Shown in pieces: positions 54,801 to 64,000 of a stretch of DNA of 64,000 nucleotides; position 1 is the stretch's first letter, and each line of letters begins with the position of its first letter. A program made the position numbers and the translations under genes. Under the pieces are notes generated by a model. That model had not been told where the DNA came from. It did not search any database and was given only the letters and a program-made list of their open reading frames with translations. The DNA is from Halicephalobus mephisto (lineage: Eukaryota > Nematoda > Chromadorea > Rhabditida > Panagrolaimidae), in assembly GCA_009193035.1 (NCBI GenBank), contig SWDT01000686.1, forward strand, positions 84,494-148,493. Reading direction: 5' to 3'.

Positions 54801-57800
54801 AAGTCGTTAGGAAGAAGATTACTGATATCCGGCTGACGAGCAACAATAGCAAGGTAATTCCGTTTGGCTTCTTCGTGTTGCTCTTTGGACATGCCACTTT
54901 CTTGTTTGGCTTGGACGATATTTCCAAATTTGTCCGCTTTTTCCTTTTTTGTGACGACGAAATTAGGTCCAGCACCTCCACCGACGGCTCCAGCGAAGGA
55001 TCCGGCCATCATGTCTTGTCGTTTTCGTTTTTCCTCTTCACGTCTGCGTTTGTCAGCTTCCATCTTCGCTTTACGTTCTTCCTAAAATAATATTATTATT
55101 TTAAAAATTAAATTTTTTTATGAAATTGTCTCAAGAGGAAAATTCACAACTTTCCAGTCGAGACCCAAATGATGTTATTTTAAAAATTAAAAATATACTT
55201 TTTTGAAATGGTCCTGATGCGAAAATTTCTAGAACTTTCCAATCAAGACCCAAATGATGTTTTTTTTTTAAAATTGAAAATATACTTTTTTGAAATGGTC
55301 CTGACAGGAATTTCTAAAACTTGTCAGAAATTACAGTAACTTCAAAATTCAGTTTTTTATTATCTTAGGTGATTTTGAAGTTAATTTTTTTTTACTTTCT
55401 GAGATAGGTCTAGGAACTTCCGGATTACGGTAGATAGGATACATGACCCTCTATCTACCTCCCAGAGTCAACTTTGATATATCTAAATCCTCATATGTCC
55501 ATATATCTTGCCTGCACTACAGTACTCCACCGAAAAAATTTTTTTTTGCATTTATGTTACTTAAATCTGGAAATTCTTACTTCTTCCTTTCGACGACGTT
55601 CTTCGTCCTGACGACGACGTTCGGCGAATTCGCGTTCTTCTTGTTCACGTTCAGCCCGACGTTGAGCTTGACGTTCACGAAGAACTCGAAGTTCTTCTTC
55701 GTACTGGTCTCTCTCCATCCGACGACGTTCTTCGTAGTCAAGTAATTTCGCCGCAGTTTCTTCTTCATGACGTTTTTTGGCTGCCTAAAATTCGGTGATT
55801 TTCTAGATAGGGATTCCTGGAACTTACAAGCATAGCCTTCTCGGCTTCCGTCATAGTTTCAGGATCCGGTTCAGCAGCGGGCGGAGGTGGACGACGAGCT
55901 CTAAAATTGGGGTAATTTTTAATTTTATTAAAAAACTTGGATAATTTCAAAATTTAATTCAAAATTAAAAACATTTTTAACTTTTATTTAAAATTTAAAA
56001 TATTTCTGAATTTTATTAAAAATTTAAAATATTTCTAATTTTTGTTTAATTATTTTTAAAAAATTTCCTTAATCTAAATTTTTTAAACTTTATTTAAGAA
56101 TTTTTGCTTTTTTTTGATTTTATTGAAGAATTTTATTAGAAGATTTAATTTTTAAATTTTATTTATAAATTTAGATATTTTTTATTTTAATTATAAATTT
56201 AGATATTTTTAAATTTTATTTATAAATTTAGATATTTTTTATTTTATTTATAAATTTAGATATTTTTAACTTTATTTATAAATTTAGATATTTTTTATTT
56301 TATTTATAAATTTAGATATTTTTTATTTTATTTATAAATTTAGGTATTTTTTATTTTATTTATAAATTTAGGTATTTTTTATTTTATTTAAGAATCTTAC
56401 TTAGCTTCTTCAGAAGCCTTTTCTTCGTCTCCTTCGCCGCCTTCTTCATCGCCACCTTCTGCGGCCGGAGGAGGAGCTTTTTCTTCAGGAGGGGCTTCTT
56501 CAACTTCTTCATCGACTTCTTCATCAATTTCCTCTTCTTCTTCACTGAAACCTTCTCATTAATTATGTTCATTAATTTCGAATTAAATTGAAAAAATATA
56601 AATGTTAGTATTTGGCTTACCGCTGCTTTCTGCGCCATCGGGGAACCCATTTTTTGGGTTTCGTCTTCCACGCCGGAAGTTTCGGTCGTTTTAGTTTTTG
56701 GTTAACTCTCCTCAAAACGACGCCAAAAGGACAGTAAAGTGTACAAGAGGGAAAGTATGATTTTTTTTGAAAATAATTTTTTAATGATGATTTTTTTAAT
56801 GAATTTAATTTTCGAGAATTTTCAAACATATCTAATGGGGATTTTTGTAGGGGAATTTGACGATGTAAAAAAGTCGGAAATGATGGTTGAGAAGGTTCTA
56901 TGCAGCAACAAGGCTCACCGAATAAGTAGCATCTTGCCAATGACCGTTTTACACATTTCGGATGTGGAATTTCGCGTTTTTTACGAAATTCATTAAGTAT
57001 AAATTCGATCGCGTCCATCTTCGACGCCGCGATTTTTCCATTCTCAATGTTTTTATTGTTGTTAACATCTAAATCAAAAGTTTCAGGTGGATGTAGATGG
57101 ATTTTAGAAGCTTCAGAGGGATGTAAAAGTTTCGAAATTTCAGATGGATGTAGATGAAGTTTCGAAATCTCAGATGGATTTAGATGGATTTTAGAAGCTT
57201 CAGATGATTGTAGAAACTTCGAAATCTCAGATGGATTTAGATGAAGTTTCGAAGTTTCAGATGATTGTAGAAGTTTCGAAATTTCAGATGGATTTAGATG
57301 AAGTTTCGAAGTTTCAGATGATTGTAGAAGCTTCGAAATTTCCGATGGATGTAGATGAAGTTTCGAAGTTTCAGATGATTGTAGAAGCTTCGAAATCTCA
57401 GATGGATGTAGATGAAGCTTCGAACATTGGGAATGTACGTGCTTCGTCGACGTCACGGCACGTCGACGGGCACCAGATTCGTTTTTTTGTTGAACTTGGG
57501 CGTCTTTTAAAATTTGTATTTTCTGTTTCGGAACTGGTTTCAGTACAGTATTCTTCTGGATATTTATTTCTGATTCTTTATTAAATTCATTTTTAATTGG
57601 AATTTTCTTAAGTTTACCACGAATAAGTTGAATTTCTTGTTTTTGTTGATGTTTGAAATTTTCTTGAAGTTGTTTCACATTTGTTCGAGTTATTTTTATT
57701 TTTTCTTTTTTAATTTCTTCCAAATTTAAAAATGGAGAATCGATCAATTTTCTTTTCGGGATATTTCGAGGTTTTAATTTTTCTTTTGCCTCAGGCATGG

Positions 57801-59821
57801 AATTTAATTTTCTTTTTGATTTACATTTCGCAGATACTGTATGTATTATTTTTACTGTTTTTGTCCAACATGGAAGAATTATCTGAGCAAAACAGTTTTT
57901 TGGAGATCTTTCGGATAATCTCAGATGAATTTTTACATTTTTTTCTGCACATGTTTGAGGATTTTTTAGATTTTTGGCTGTTTGATAAAAACTAATATGT
58001 TGGATGGAGATTTCTGCACTGCATTTGCTCAACGGATAAGACGCCACAGAAGCAGATCTTTGAAATAGTCTTTCGTGTCTTATTGGACGTCTTCCGTTGA
58101 CGATAATCGGCTTTTCTGAATCCAGATCGAAACTGACAGATGTTGTTTTTGAAGTTCTCTGAACAGGCAAATGTTCTTTCTGAGGTGGAACAGATTTGAT
58201 TTTACTTGGAAGGAAAACTTTTGCTGGGGTATCTTTCACAATTTTTTCCTTCATGACTTGAACTGTAGGAGAGGAGGGGATTTCAGGTACTGTAGGTAGA
58301 ATTTCGATATTTATTGGGGTTGTTTCTCGTTCGGAGGTCTCATCGACGGGTATTGGATTCTTGTTGGTGACTTTTGAAGTTTTCTTGGCGTCGTTTGTAT
58401 TGTCTTCGATGATTTCTGGAGTCTTCGTAGTGGCTTTCGTAATATTTTCGATGATTTCTGGAGTCTTCTTAGTATCTTTTATATTATCTTTGACAACTTC
58501 TGGAGTCTTCTTAGTATCTTTCATAATCTTCTCGATGACTTCTGGAGTCTTCTTAACTACCTCAGGAGTCTTCTTAGTATCTTTTGTATTATCTTTGACA
58601 ACTTCTGGAGTCTTCTTAGTAGCTTTCGTAATCTTCTCGATGACTTCTGGAGCCTTCTCAGCTGCTTCTAGAACAGATGGTAAAGTGACTTCGACCGTTT
58701 TGCTCCTGACGAACTTTTTTCTTTTCAGTGTTGGAGATTTCTTCACTGTCAAGCTCAAGGAGTTTTTTTCTGATTCAGAAAACGGAACGATGTGGGCACA
58801 GTCTTCTGATTGTTCTTTCGCATTAAATTCTACTTCGTCACAGCTGGTTTCAGCTTCGGTTTTCTCCGGACTGGATTCATGACTACTTTCTGAACTTTCA
58901 ATGGACAATCCAGAATCGCTGTCGTTACTTGGAGATTTGCTTTTCCTGGGTAATCGACAAGGCCTAATGGGACGTTTTTGTTCTTCTTCGACAATAGGGA
59001 CATATTCGCAATACCGTAGATATTTTCGTTCATCTTCTCCTTTTAGGCCTCGTCTATTTAGAAGATCGTCTACCGTATTGTGAGCAGCAATAAGTCGTTG
59101 TACAAATTCCTGTTGAATTCGAATTTCGTTCAAAGTTTCTTCATCCGGTCTGACGGCTACCGTAATTTTTTTCGGAGTGGTTTCTTCTGATTTTAAAGAG
59201 TAAATACTGGACACAGGAGAAGGTTCTTTTCCTAAAGAATGCCGTTTTCTGAAGTTGTTTCTTTCTGTAGCGTCCATGGTTGAACTTTGAGGTTGAAGTT
59301 CTCTTCTTCTGGCGAGGTAGTCATGGGAGTTGCCGGGTTCTGGAGGTTTTTCTACAGTACCACCTCCTTTCTTGACTCCGTACATGGCTTTGATGTTTTC
59401 TATTTCTTTGTTGGAGGAGACTCTTGAGCCGAGGAGGGGGGTCTTGGGGTTGTCCTCGGGGGTCACGGCCGGTTGTCTGGTGAGTCCTCGAGGGGTGTAG
59501 CCCGAAGTAGTAACAGCGGAACTTAGGTTTTTCTCGAAACTAGATGAATATCCAGAATCCAAAGATGGCTTCGTCGACCCCCAACTGTACCCCAAAGAAG
59601 ACGCAGATCCGGCGTAAAGCTGCATCGTGCGGGCAGTCGAGGTCGAAGGCGGAGAGTAGTAACCAGACGAGTACACTGAGGACCTCATTTTTGACAAACA
59701 ATAATTAATCAAAAAATACGGTAAATACAAACACTTAAAAATCAGCAAAACCAATCAAGGATTTTACATTTCACCAATTTATGAATTTTTTAACTTACAA
59801 GATTTCTTCTTCTTCAGACAT
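51899..59821 (-). CDS. troponin T (thin-filament regulatory protein)
   Basis: Minus-strand exons 59821-59799, 56544-56401, 55900-55828, 55784-55581, 55081-54707, 54164-54069, 54021-53941, 52372-52148 and 52105-51899 join in phase and give 475 residues. Troponin T anchors the troponin complex to tropomyosin and actin in muscle. The start MSEEEEI and a Glu-rich N-terminal region are typical. The long Arg/Glu helix follows ([19 protein letters not shown]), then the tropomyosin/troponin I-C binding region ([38 protein letters not shown]) and the conserved [20 protein letters not shown]. The C-terminus ends in a Pro/Glu then all-acidic tail (PEPEPEP...EEEEE), as known in invertebrate troponin T. 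TTTTTTAG ending about 59832 is the leader acceptor. Intron 1 holds the large exon described separately. Confidence 0.95.
52640..53215 (+). repeat. dispersed repeat A, copy 5, in troponin T intron
   Basis: Lies in the 1.57-kb intron between troponin T exons 7 and 8. It has the same core 'ctagtgcgacttggcg' (about 53077) and 'atccaatcccaaaaat', with hairpin-repeat arms at either side (52660 and 53215). Confidence 0.8.
53415..53620. repeat. GCAGGTTGCATGCAACGTTTGG tandem repeat
   Basis: Four units of 45-60 bases centred on the palindrome TTGCATGCAA, in the same troponin T intron. Confidence 0.8.
54170..54700. repeat. intron repeats of the 'gtcctgacgggaatttc' family
   Basis: Bases 54290-54680 of the intron after troponin T exon 5 are about 90% similar by eye to 55190-55560 in the intron before exon 5, including 'atacatgaccctctatctacc'. 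The two introns flanking exon 5 therefore carry duplicate sequence. Confidence 0.7.
55901..56400. repeat. troponin T intron 2 with 28-bp tandem repeat
   Basis: Bases 56150-56395 are nine copies of a 27-28 base unit 'tttataaatttagatatttttt' (part). The rest of the intron is AT-rich. Confidence 0.8.
56617..59688 (-). CDS. large alternative first exon of troponin T or nested gene
   Basis: An uninterrupted frame from ATG 59688 (context AAAATGAGG) to a stop at 56617-56619: 1,023 codons, inside troponin T intron 1. The stop overlaps a GTAAGC donor (56620-56615). Splicing there leaves 1,022 codons plus two bases, exactly the phase needed for troponin T exon 2 at 56544 across a 76-base intron. The protein is largely disordered. 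It has a Ser/Tyr/Gly-rich N-terminus, a helical patch ([20 protein letters not shown]), Ser/Glu clusters, 10-12-residue repeats of the KKTPEVVKD type (58365-58660), a Lys-rich stretch and 20-residue repeats [19 protein letters not shown] (57081-57430). No family recognised. No AATAAA follows the stop. The alternative is an independent intronic gene. Confidence 0.7.
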   Translation of the reverse strand: MRSSVYSSGYYSPPSTSTARTMQLYAGSASSLGYSWGSTKPSLDSGYSSSFEKNLSSAVTTSGYTPRGLTRQPAVTPEDNPKTPLLGSRVSSNKEIENIKAMYGVKKGGGTVEKPPEPGNSHDYLARRRELQPQSSTMDATERNNFRKRHSLGKEPSPVSSIYSLKSEETTPKKITVAVRPDEETLNEIRIQQEFVQRLIAAHNTVDDLLNRRGLKGEDERKYLRYCEYVPIVEEEQKRPIRPCRLPRKSKSPSNDSDSGLSIESSESSHESSPEKTEAETSCDEVEFNAKEQSEDCAHIVPFSESEKNSLSLTVKKSPTLKRKKFVRSKTVEVTLPSVLEAAEKAPEVIEKITKATKKTPEVVKDNTKDTKKTPEVVKKTPEVIEKIMKDTKKTPEVVKDNIKDTKKTPEIIENITKATTKTPEIIEDNTNDAKKTSKVTNKNPIPVDETSERETTPINIEILPTVPEIPSSPTVQVMKEKIVKDTPAKVFLPSKIKSVPPQKEHLPVQRTSKTTSVSFDLDSEKPIIVNGRRPIRHERLFQRSASVASYPLSKCSAEISIQHISFYQTAKNLKNPQTCAEKNVKIHLRLSERSPKNCFAQIILPCWTKTVKIIHTVSAKCKSKRKLNSMPEAKEKLKPRNIPKRKLIDSPFLNLEEIKKEKIKITRTNVKQLQENFKHQQKQEIQLIRGKLKKIPIKNEFNKESEINIQKNTVLKPVPKQKIQILKDAQVQQKNESGARRRAVTSTKHVHSQCSKLHLHPSEISKLLQSSETSKLHLHPSEISKLLQSSETSKLHLNPSEISKLLQSSETSKLHLNPSEISKFLQSSEASKIHLNPSEISKLHLHPSEISKLLHPSEASKIHLHPPETFDLDVNNNKNIENGKIAASKMDAIEFILNEFRKKREIPHPKCVKRSLARCYLFGEPCCCIEPSQPSFPTFLHRQIPLQKSPLDMFENSRKLNSLKKSSLKNYFQKKSYFPSCTLYCPFGVVLRRVNQKLKRPKLPAWKTKPKKWVPRWRRKQR
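57081..57430 (-). repeat. coding minisatellite, 60-bp unit
   Basis: Each 20-residue unit consists of two related halves of about ten residues (SKLHLxPSEI and SKLLQSSET). Four clear copies and about three degenerate ones. All keep the reading frame. Confidence 0.85.
58365..58660 (-). repeat. coding repeat, PEVK-like
   Basis: In-frame repeats of the [14 protein letters not shown] and [10 protein letters not shown] types, rich in Pro, Glu, Val, Lys and Thr, about eight copies. Composition recalls the elastic PEVK segments of titin-like proteins. This is analogy only. Confidence 0.8.
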
Positions 59822-59832
59822 TCTTGATCAGC

Positions 59833-61130
59833 TAAAAAAATTCAAAATTAGTTTTTTATTTTTTTAAATTTTAGGCCAGACTACAATTTAAAAATTTTGG
59901 ATGGAAGAAAAGACGCCAAGTCCAACACCTGAAAATTCAAATTTTACGAAATCCATAAAATCCGCGAAAAACGAAAACCAAGAGATTTCGAAAAATAGAT
60001 CAGCTGACGATTGCCAGAGGGGAAGTTGATGGTAAATATTTACAAATAAGTAATGGAATTTGGGAAAATTTCTTAATAAATTTAGAAAATGAAAAACTAA
60101 TTTTAATGTAAACATATTTTAATAAAAATTGATTTATTTTAAAAATAAAAAAAATTAATTTTTTTTGCAAAATTGTCTCGAAAGGAATTTTTTAGAATTT
60201 TCCAGTCGGGACCTGAATCGATTTATTTTAAAAATAAAAAAATAACTTTTTTCTGCGAAATTGTCTTGAAAGGAATTTTCCAGTCGGGACCTGAATCAAT
60301 TTATTTTTAGATTCGAAAACGAACTTTTTTTACGACTTTGTCTCGAAAGGAATTTTTTAGAATTTTCCAGTCGGGATCTAAGATTATAAAATTTAGGATT
60401 TGTCTGATTTTGCGAAAATTCAACTACGATTACTGTACCATAGAAATCGAAAATAAACTTTTTTTACAAAAATGTCTCGAGGAGAATTTGTAGAACTTTC
60501 CAATTGAGACTCCAGATTGTAAAATTTAAAGTTTATGTTATTCCATCAAAAATCCATCTTTTACGAAATGGTCCTGATACGAATTTTTAAAATTCCCAGA
60601 AACTACAGTAATCTGTAATTTCGAGAATTTTGAAATAAATTTTTTAAATGGATTACAGTAGACGAGACACAAGAAATTTCATTTTTTAAGATTAAGGACT
60701 AGATATGAAAGTATTTATAAAAATTCCAGAGATTTCTACAAAGTACTTTTTTAAAACAAACAATTTGTTGAATAAAAATTAAATTAAAAGTAAATTTAAA
60801 TGAAAAAATAGAATTAAAATAAGAATTAAAATTTAAAATTTAAATTTAAATTTAAATTTAAAATTTAAAATAAAAGTAAAATTTAAAAGTAAAAGTAAAA
60901 GTAAAATTTAAAATTAAAAGTAAAAATAAAATTTAAAGTAAGAATAAAATTTAAAATTAAAATTAAAGTAAAATTTAAAATTAAATTTAAAAGTAAAAGT
61001 AAACACTTGTTACAAGACGGAAATTGACTAAATGGTCAGTCAAATGATACGTTTTTTAACGTCTGAAATTTGTGTAAAATTTTTGACCAAATTTTCAAAA
61101 TCCAAAAACAAATTGAAGGAACATCTGTCG
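59833..61130. other. upstream region of troponin T, repeats
   Basis: Four 'gtctcgaaaggaattttttaga' type units at 60170-60620 and low-complexity (aaaattaaaagtaaaattt)n at 60770-61010. No gene is seen. The 75-codon minus frame at 59888-60115 is not supported by splice sites. Confidence 0.5.
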
Positions 61131-61445
61131 TGTAGTCAGTTGTGAAAACGGATCAACTCCATCAATTTCCCCAAGTAGTGGATCCGGCTGTCACCTGGTT
61201 CAAAAACGATTTTTTTTTGCAAAGATCCTGACGCAAATGCCGTACTTAAGACAGACCGTAGGATGAATAAATGGATGATTTCAATAGGGATAAATGATCC
61301 CAAAAATAAGACCGGAGGGTGGCACTTGGAAAACAATGAAATCAGAGATCTTTGGGAATTTTTATGGAATTTTTTAAAATTAATTAAAACCAACCTTCAA
61401 CGGTAAGAACGATGAATGACAAAAGTCCCAATTGAGAAACTCTAA
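61131..61445. other. small unique island upstream of troponin T
   Basis: A GC-richer patch. On the minus strand, GTAATTTTAG then a 45-50 base open stretch (VSQLGLLSFIVLTVE) and GTTGGT could be a small exon resembling a signal peptide, but there is no ATG or partner exon. It may contain troponin T promoter or leader sequence. Confidence 0.3.
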
Positions 61446-61494
61446 AATTACTTTTTATGAAATTTTGAATATTATTTAAGAAAATTAGAGATCC

Positions 61495-62110
61495 GTGGTT
61501 CGATTTACGAAAGTTGGTAATCGAAATTTTAATTTTTCGTTTTAAGACACGGTTTGAGGTTTATGTTTTGATTCGAAAAACTTCATTTAAGCAAGAATTT
61601 TTTTTAATATGTTGTCTTAAAACGGAAAATTAAAATTTAGATTTTTAATTTTTTTTTACAAAAGTTAATAAAATTAAAAATCGAAATTTAAATTATCCGT
61701 TTTAAAACACGGTTTGAGGTTCATGTTTTAATTCGAAAAATCTTAATTTAAGTAAGAATTTTTTAAAATATATGTTGTCTTAAAACGGAAAATTAAAATT
61801 TCGATTTTTAATTTTTTAAGAAAGTTGGTAAAATTCAACGTTAAAATTTAAATTTTTCGTTTTAAGATATAACTTTTAATTCGAAAAATCCATATATCAA
61901 ATTTTACAAATTAAAAAACAAAAAAGGTTTTTGAAATAGAAAAAATTTATATTTTCTTAAAACGGAAAATTTTAATTTTGACGTTCAATTTTGAAAAATT
62001 TAATTTTTAATTTTTCAAAGAAATTTCACTTAATAAAAATCTGTTTTCGAAATTCATTTTATATCGTTTTAAAGCTCTTGAAACACTGATTCGGAATTTA
62101 TATTATTTTT
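61495..62110. repeat. tandem repeat related to the 1495-2062 minisatellite
   Basis: Three units of about 150 bases with 'cgttttaagacacggtttgagg' (parts) and 'gtcttaaaacggaaaatt'. The end (62030-62110) is an inverted partial copy of the next repeat. Confidence 0.7.
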
Positions 62111-62349
62111 TTATTGAACGTTTTTTAAAAATAAAATAATCAAAAAAATTACGAAATTTTTAAAATTGAATTTTTCGCGTTTTTTGTTTTTTTAAAAATA
62201 AATTGGAGAATCATAATCAACTCGAAATTTAAAAGTAAATGGAGAAAATAATCACTTAAATAATTGTATTTAATGTAAAAAATAAATGTATAAAAAACCA
62301 AAGTTCAAACATCAGCGATCGCTTTTTTTCGAATTGATTTAAAATTTTT

Positions 62350-62795
62350 TAACTTTTTTATAATTATCTCGCTTTAGAAAATTGTTTATTAGAAATAAAA
62401 TATAAATTCTGAATCAGTATTTAGAGGACTTCAAAACGATGTATAATTGATTTTAAAAAATTAATTTTATTAAGTAAAATTTTCATAGTTAACGTAGAAT
62501 CGCGTAAATCTCGATCTTATGGTGTTTGGATATACTTTTATCCAGATCTAACTACCTATTAAATTAAATTTTAAAATTCTTCGATTATCTCGCTTCAGAT
62601 AATTGTTTAGTAAAAATAAAACATAGATTCTGAATCAGTATTTTGAGGACTTCAAAACGATACATAATTGATTTTAAAAAATTAATTTTATTAAGTGAAA
62701 TTTCCTTAGTTAAAGTAGAATCGCGTAAATCTCGATCTTATGGTGTTTGGATATACTTTTATCCAGATCTAACTACCTACTGAACTAAATTTTAA
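62350..62795. repeat. tandem duplication, ~219-bp unit
   Basis: Two copies share 'attctgaatcagtatt', 'gaggacttcaaaacgat', 'tagaatcgcgtaaatctcg' and 'cttatggtgtttggatatac' at a constant offset of about 219 bases. Confidence 0.85.
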
Positions 62796-63190
62796 AATTC
62801 GGATTTTTCAACGGCATTTTTTTGCGCTTGTCAACTGCAAACTGATATCCTGTCGTAAAAATTTTTATTTTATTTAAAATTTGGGACTTTTGTCGTTCGT
62901 CGTTACTGCCGTTGGGGATCGTTTACAACATCGAGAAATACTTTCTGTGCCAGAGGTAATGTTTCAAGTGTAGGGAATTATGTCTGGCTCAATTTTGACA
63001 CGAGAAAAAAAAATAAAAAATAAGTTTAAACTTATTTTAACAAATCCGCAAACTGTGAGAAACGATTTAGTTTGTTTATTTTAGAAGAGGGGTTAATCGT
63101 GATGGGATTTGGGACCTCAATGAGATCACAGCTTGACAGTTTTCCGGACTTAAACAAAAAGTACAAAAAATACAAACATTCTCGAAAATA
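62796..63190. other. unique island, no gene called
   Basis: Includes 'ttgggacttttgtcgttcg' at about 62881, an inverted near-match of about 35 bases to 61396-61431. A plus-strand open stretch here meets a GTAATG donor-like site at about 62957 but has no start codon. Unproven. Confidence 0.3.
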
Positions 63191-64000
63191 ATTTTTAAAT
63201 TTTCACAAAAAATAAATATTTTTCCGACATAAATGTTTGGAATTTTCTAAAATTCAAAAAATTAAAATTTTTTAAAAATTAAAAATTTCAAAAAATTCAA
63301 ATTTAAAAAAAATTAAAAATTCCAAAAAATTCAAATTTCTTTTTAAATTTAAAAATTAAAAAAAAATCACTTTTTTTTAAAATTAAAAATTTCAAAAAAT
63401 TCAAATTTCTTTTTAAATTTAAAAATTCCCGCGAAAAAAATTATAAAAATAAAAAACTGGTAATTTGTTATTTGAAAAATTTTTTAAATTTTATAATTTT
63501 TAAAAATTTATTTGTGATTTTCACAATTCTTTAAATTTTTGCGTAAAAAGAAAGAAATTAGTGAAAATGGAAAAAACGGTAAGTCTGGCTATTCATTTTT
63601 GAAATCGAATAGCTCTGTTCCTACTTTTTTACCTAAATTTTAGAAATTTTTGTTGAAAAAATTTCGTAAAAAAACTTGTTTTTTATTTCTACATTTGTTT
63701 AATTTTTCGAAATTAAAAAAATTAGAAAATGAATTTTTAAATAAAAAAAATTAGAAAATGAATTTTTAAATTTAAAAAAATTAGAAAATAAATTTTTAAA
63801 TAAAAAAAATTAAAAATTAATTTTTAAATAAAAAACAATTAAAAAATTAAATTTTTAAATTTAAAAAAAAAGAAAATAAATTTTAAATTAAAAAATTAAA
63901 ATTAATTTTTAAATAAAAAAATTAGAAGTAAATTTTTAATAAAAACAATTAAAAAATAAATTTTTAAATTTAAAAAAATAGAAAATAAATTTTTAAATTA
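63191..64000. repeat. AT-rich low complexity and CGCGGGAATTT family remnant
   Basis: 'aaaaattcccgcg' and 'aaaatggaaaaaacggtaa' units at 63420-63600; 'aaaattagaaaatgaatttttaaat' type units (parts) from 63700 to the end. Non-coding. Confidence 0.7.

Noticed and set aside
56384..56671. [17 protein letters not shown] frame as a short troponin T first exon
   Set aside because: It ends in phase 0 at the donor, and joining to exon 2 would read TGA at once; only the long frame and the MSEEEEI exon fit.
57204..57584. 126-codon plus-strand ORF with regular repeats
   Set aside because: Antisense shadow of the [10 protein letters not shown] minisatellite.
58361..58882. 173-codon plus-strand ORF
   Set aside because: It is antisense to the PEVK-like coding repeat and follows its periodicity.
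1..64000. tRNA, rRNA, spliced-leader RNA or CRISPR
   Set aside because: I saw no B-box/acceptor-stem combination, no Sm-site SL RNA layout and no array of equal spacers. The tandem repeats are minisatellites. A tRNAscan or Rfam search would be decisive.

Overview
The window looks like nuclear DNA of a nematode, probably a chromadorean or rhabditid. It is strongly AT-rich. Many introns are only 42-50 bases long and end in TTTCAG. Several genes begin right after a TTTTCAG-type site, as expected for spliced-leader trans-splicing. One tight two-gene cluster has operon-like spacing. One protein family, with Cys-rich ET/three-finger-like modules, is typical of nematodes. I cannot name the species.

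Layout. Bases 1-7200 are mostly repeats: minisatellites, a large inverted pair of a dispersed repeat, and a small MITE. I found no gene I can defend there. Bases 7203-11957 are an apparently intact Ty3/Gypsy LTR retrotransposon with identical 228-bp LTRs, one 1,419-codon gag-pol frame and a 5-bp target duplication. It sits inside a recurrent TTTCATATATGAAA palindrome. Bases 13423-16927 (+) encode a secreted, probably GPI-anchored protein with three Cys-rich modules. TIM21 (17131-17978) and mitochondrial ribosomal protein uL2m (18095-19085) follow on the + strand as a probable operon of two mitochondrial genes. From 19100 to 33900 is a gene-poor stretch in which GC-richer unique islands alternate with tandem and dispersed repeats. 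It lies upstream of a single-finger GATA transcription factor gene (33942-38288, +) and may hold its enhancers.

A divergent pair follows: a TM9SF3-type nonaspanin (41057-43279, -) and atlastin (43810-45622, +), both early-secretory-pathway membrane proteins. A small single-pass protein with one Cys-rich module (45788-47092, -) converges on atlastin. Bases 47100-51890 are repeats with one unique island. The last gene is troponin T (51899-59821, -).

The most unusual observation is a 3.07-kb open exon inside the first intron of troponin T, on the same strand. Its frame and splice donor fit the second troponin T exon exactly, and its only stop codon overlaps that donor. If spliced, it would make a roughly 1,490-residue troponin T isoform with a disordered, PEVK-like, repeat-rich N-terminus in place of the usual seven-residue acidic start. 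Bases 59833-64000, upstream of troponin T, hold repeats and two small unique islands but no gene I can support.

All multi-exon models were built by eye from splice sites, reading phase and family knowledge. No alignment or database search was run.
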